Positions 61,353 to 64,000 of a stretch of 64,000 bases of DNA are shown piece by piece. The notes below the pieces were generated by a model that was given only the letters and a program-made list of their open reading frames with translations, was not told the DNA's origin and did no database searches. Numbering within the stretch: position 1 is the stretch's first letter; every line of letters starts with the position of its first letter. A program made the translations under genes and the position numbers. The DNA is from Piscirickettsia litoralis (GTDB lineage: Bacteria; Pseudomonadota; Gammaproteobacteria; Piscirickettsiales; Piscirickettsiaceae). The stretch spans positions 40,436-104,435 of the forward strand of contig NZ_MDTU01000003.1 in NCBI RefSeq assembly GCF_001720395.1. The letters are read 5' to 3'.

Positions 61353-62123
61353 CTACCTTCCTGTATATTGATGAATTATTTTATTTAAGTAATTGTCATT
61401 CTTTAGCTTCTTAAGTGCTTGATCTATTTTTTGAGGCAAGTCAACGAGTTTACTTTTTTTGCTGACCGCTAAATACGTTGGGCTTTGAAAATATTTTAAA
61501 GGAAGGTTAGCTTCTGCCACCATCTCAATATCATTAATTTTCATTTTGCTTAGATAAAACAAGGCTGGATGCTTATCAGCAATGAAAGCATCTACCCGGC
61601 CTTTATTGAGTAAATTAATCATTGTGGCAATATTTTTAACTTCTTTTCTTCCTGCAAAATGCTTCCTATCAAGATAACTTTGAAGCTCCCCTCCATAATG
61701 GTAGCCAAGTTGTGTTGCTAGTTTCAGTGTACTTAGCATGCTTGAAGAGTAAGATTTTTGTGTGTTTACCTTCATAAACAAGACATACTCTTCGTTATAA
61801 AGAACTTCTTGTGTGTATATTAAATATTTCTCACGTTTGGGGTTTTTAGCGGCATTATAAATAATGTCAGCCTGTCCATGCTCGACTTCGCTTAATGCCC
61901 TTTTCCATGGTTTTATTTTTATTTGTGCTGATAAATTTAAATCACTTAATATTTTTTTTACGTAGTCATATAAGATGCCTTTTCTTTTCCCTTCTTCGCT
62001 GTACGTTAAAGGTGGATTATCTAGAGTCACAACGGTCAAAGTAGTCGCATAACAAGTGCAGGCACTGAAGAAAACAAAGAAGCCAATGAGCTTAAAATAA
62101 GTCGTTCTGCTAAAAGAAAGCAT
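61353..62123 (-). CDS. Family 3 periplasmic solute-binding protein D
   Basis: The 256-residue protein has an N-terminal signal (hydrophobic residues 9-26, cleavage near CYA-TTL), then LTVVTLDNPPLTYSEEGKRK, IKIKPWKRALSEVEHGQADI and LATQLGYHYGGEL. This is the fourth SBP_bac_3 copy in 4 kb. It is 26 bp upstream of the CheY-like gene on the same strand. The ribosome-binding site is poor. Confidence 0.8.
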   Translation of the reverse strand: MLSFSRTTYFKLIGFFVFFSACTCYATTLTVVTLDNPPLTYSEEGKRKGILYDYVKKILSDLNLSAQIKIKPWKRALSEVEHGQADIIYNAAKNPKREKYLIYTQEVLYNEEYVLFMKVNTQKSYSSSMLSTLKLATQLGYHYGGELQSYLDRKHFAGRKEVKNIATMINLLNKGRVDAFIADKHPALFYLSKMKINDIEMVAEANLPLKYFQSPTYLAVSKKSKLVDLPQKIDQALKKLKNDNYLNKIIHQYTGR

Positions 62124-62254
62124 AAAGCATTAGGGAGGCTCTATTTTTTGCTACTACTCTAAATATAGACTGAGCTTCTTTAGTTGCAGGTATCGCATTA
62201 AGTTTTATCTTTGCCATAATTAAATGTAGAAGCTAGCAGTTGATTAAGGGTGTT

Positions 62255-63187
62255 ATGGCTGGTGTTTTAGATACTGTTGATGCAAGAACACAACTTGTTG
62301 GAAAAAACAGATTAGAATCACTTTTGTTTCGTTTAGGTGATGATAACATCTATTCGATGAATGTTTTTAAGATTAGAGAAGTATTACAGCAGCAGCCATT
62401 GACTCACTTGCCTAAAAGCCATCCATGTGTGCTTGGCGTTATGCATACGCGAGGTCATGCAATCCCTGTAATCGACCTTTCGCGCGAAATAGGCATGAAA
62501 AGTTTGGCTAATGATAAAAATGCGGTCATCGTTATTTCAGAATATTACGGCCACACCCAAGGTTTTCTCGTCAGTAGTGTCGAACGCATCATTAATCTTG
62601 AATGGAATGAGATTAGGCTGCCGCCTAGTGGACTAGGGAACTCTCACTATGTCACTGCAACGCTGTCCTTTGAAGACCATACGGTGCAAGTTATCGATGT
62701 TGAAAAAGTGTTAGCTGATATTATTGAGTTTGAGGTTGATGCTGGTGATATTGATGTTGATGAAAACTTGGCGGATAGTGAAGCTTCTATTCTTGTTGTT
62801 GATGACTCAACCTTCGCACGTAATCATATCTCTAGGATTTTGAGTAAGCTCAAAATTAATATTGTCACTTGCAATAGTGGTGCTGAAGCGTTTGTCTTGC
62901 TGAAAAAAGCAGCTTATGAAGAAGGGGCTGATATTAATAAGCTCTACCCTCTTGTCATTACTGACGCTGAAATGCCTGAAATGGATGGGTATACTTTGAC
63001 AGTCAAGTGTCGCGAAGACCCGAAGCTCAAAGACTTGTACATTATTTTACATACATCATTGAGTGGTGAATTTAATAAGGCAATGGTTGAACATGTTGGC
63101 TGTAATGGCTTTATTGCTAAGTTTGACCCTGCTCAGACACTGAAAACTGCGCAAGATCGGTTCAAATCACTTAAATCTGCCAAGTGA
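62255..63187 (+). CDS. cheV: Chemotaxis coupling protein CheV
   Basis: The ATG at 62255 (AAGGG 5 bases upstream) gives 310 residues starting MAGVLDTVDARTQLVGKNRL, the usual CheV opening. An N-terminal CheW domain (to about 160, with VLGVMHTRGHAIPVIDLSRE) is followed by a receiver domain (about 175-305) with ILVVDDS, phospho-acceptor in VITDAEMPEMDGY, HTS and a Lys in FIAKFDP. CheV links chemoreceptors to CheA and tunes signalling. It stands divergent from the binding-protein/CheY-like genes. Confidence 0.92.
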   Translation: MAGVLDTVDARTQLVGKNRLESLLFRLGDDNIYSMNVFKIREVLQQQPLTHLPKSHPCVLGVMHTRGHAIPVIDLSREIGMKSLANDKNAVIVISEYYGHTQGFLVSSVERIINLEWNEIRLPPSGLGNSHYVTATLSFEDHTVQVIDVEKVLADIIEFEVDAGDIDVDENLADSEASILVVDDSTFARNHISRILSKLKINIVTCNSGAEAFVLLKKAAYEEGADINKLYPLVITDAEMPEMDGYTLTVKCREDPKLKDLYIILHTSLSGEFNKAMVEHVGCNGFIAKFDPAQTLKTAQDRFKSLKSAK

Positions 63188-63198
63188 AGGAGCCTATC

Positions 63199-63369
63199 TT
63201 GTCATTAGAAGCGTACTTACAACAAGCAAAGAAACAATGTTTTATAGTCACTCTAAACGGGTTGATTGTTATTAATGATTTAGAGTGGCAGTATGAATAC
63301 ACAGGCTATGTTATAGAAATCGAAGGTGAAACTATTCACCTTGATCCCACATTCCGCACACCCAATTAA
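63199..63369 (+). CDS. Small hypothetical protein downstream of cheV
   Basis: A TTG at 63199 is preceded by AAGGAG with 6-base spacing, a better start than the GTG at 63184. The 56-residue product (SLEAYLQQAKKQCFIVTLNG onward) is soluble, with a beta-rich end. It directly follows cheV and is likely co-transcribed. Function unknown. Confidence 0.5.
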   Translation: MSLEAYLQQAKKQCFIVTLNGLIVINDLEWQYEYTGYVIEIEGETIHLDPTFRTPN

Positions 63370-63399
63370 CTATATGAATATTTTGTAATTTCCGGCGAT

Positions 63400-64000
63400 A
63401 ATGGAGCTTTTTGGACAAGGAAACTCTTAAGTGTCAATGCATATTGAAACCAATAATATGGCTCCACCAAGCAATCTGAGCAGTAAAACTATCAACCACC
63501 TCGGTTTAGTTGCTGGGATGTATGATGAATTAGAGATTGGCGAATTGATAGACAAAATCATACCCCAAGACAAAATCAAACGTGTCGTGTCAATTGGTCA
63601 AACTGTAAAGGCAATGGTTCTTAACGGTTTAGGTTTCACTAACAGAGCGATGTATTTAACACCGCTATTTTTTAAGGATAAGCCTACTGAGCGCTTAATT
63701 GCTCAGGGAATAAACCCTGAGCATTTAAATGATGATCTGCTTGGCAGAAGTTTAGATAAGCTTTATGAATATGGCGTAGAGTCCTTGTATTCTCAAATTT
63801 CAGCTTATGCCCTTAAATTGCTTGGGCTAAATGGAAAATTTAGTCATCTTGATTCTACAAGCTTTCACGTGGATGGGAAGTATAATCATGAGCAGTCTGA
63901 GGATGAGCATATTATCCATATTTCAAAAGGTCATAGCCGAGATCATAGACCAGACTTAAATCAGGTGATATTACAGCTAATTTGTGATGGCAAAGCTGGT
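63400..64000 (+). mobile_element. Left part of an IS1634-type insertion sequence
   Basis: The transposase frame implies an insertion sequence whose left end lies in 63370-63436, between the cheV operon and the transposase. The exact terminal repeat cannot be set without the right end. Confidence 0.7.
63437..64000 (+). CDS. IS1634-family transposase, N-terminal 188 codons
   Basis: An open frame runs from the ATG at 63437 to the window edge. It reads NHLGLVAGMYDELEIGELID, TVKAMVLNGLGFTNRAMYLT, then LLGRSLDKLYEYG and FSHLDSTSFHVDG. This is the DUF4277-type N-terminus and first catalytic Asp (HLDST) of IS1634/IS4-superfamily DDE transposases. The rest lies outside the window. An in-frame GTG at 63431 is an alternative start. 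Confidence 0.88.
   Translation, partial: MHIETNNMAPPSNLSSKTINHLGLVAGMYDELEIGELIDKIIPQDKIKRVVSIGQTVKAMVLNGLGFTNRAMYLTPLFFKDKPTERLIAQGINPEHLNDDLLGRSLDKLYEYGVESLYSQISAYALKLLGLNGKFSHLDSTSFHVDGKYNHEQSEDEHIIHISKGHSRDHRPDLNQVILQLICDGKAG

Noticed and set aside
1..64000. Integrative conjugative element
   Set aside because: No integrase, excisionase-integrase pair or att repeats seen; a rep gene with iterons favours a plasmid. An integrase outside the window cannot be excluded.

Overview
The window looks like a large part of a conjugative plasmid from a low-GC gammaproteobacterium. The host genus cannot be named from sequence alone. A TrfA-like replication initiator lies next to twelve 19-bp iterons (about 5.3-7.0 kb), and a nearly complete F-type (MPF-F) transfer system with a MOB-H relaxase fills 9.5-31.9 kb. 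Gene order and content resemble the SXT/IncA-C/R27 branch: traI, traD and a DUF4400 traJ; then traL-E-K-B-V-A, dsbC, traC; then trbI, trhF, trbC/traW, traU, traN. No traF, traH or traG is in view, and no integrase or att site is seen. An IS1634-type transposase runs off the right edge.

Layout. 0-3.3 kb: a hairpin-rich divergent intergenic region, then an AcaB/PFL_4669-like protein, an orphan VirB4/TraC-like ATPase, a Phd-like antitoxin and a secreted protein. 3.4-5.1 kb: small genes of unknown function on the minus strand. 5.2-7.0 kb: replication module. 7-9.5 kb: Rha-type regulator, small membrane and secreted proteins and a lipoprotein. 9.5-31.9 kb: transfer genes, interrupted by two cargo islands, fic plus a ParD-like/RelE-ParE module (15.4-17.4 kb) and an sRNA plus mqsRA (24.8-26.2 kb). 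32-40 kb: a lipoprotein followed by an attC-like inverted repeat, a restriction-modification cluster (two m5C methyltransferases around a frameshifted nuclease gene) and a RecB-nuclease/helicase fusion. 40.1-52.1 kb: a large RHS operon. 52.2-58.1 kb: topoisomerase III, a secreted DNA/RNA nuclease and several hypotheticals. 58.3-63.4 kb: four periplasmic solute-binding proteins, a CheY-like protein and CheV.

The two most striking systems are as follows. (1) Divergent from the traL operon, about 270 bp (25002-25306) reads on the plus strand as a chain of short hairpins with GGA in their loops (13 GGA triplets). A perfect TGTGAG-N6-CTCACA palindrome lies about 165 bp upstream. This is the architecture of a CsrB/RsmZ-type CsrA-sponge RNA under GacA/UvrY control, here carried between transfer operons. 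(2) The RHS operon encodes five separate Sec-exported N-terminal RHS 'heads', all ending at the same homologous point with a C-terminal Gln. They are followed by one exported C-terminal RHS shell that begins just where the heads stop and carries a WHH-type nuclease tip, then a SUKH immunity gene. This suggests a split RHS cocoon with interchangeable heads.

The transfer operons appear co-regulated: a 35-bp element (32/35 identical) sits about 60 bp upstream of both traL and trbI, and the trbI ribosome-binding site can be hidden in a perfect hairpin. All assignments come from reading the sequence and recalling family features; no database search or folding program was run.
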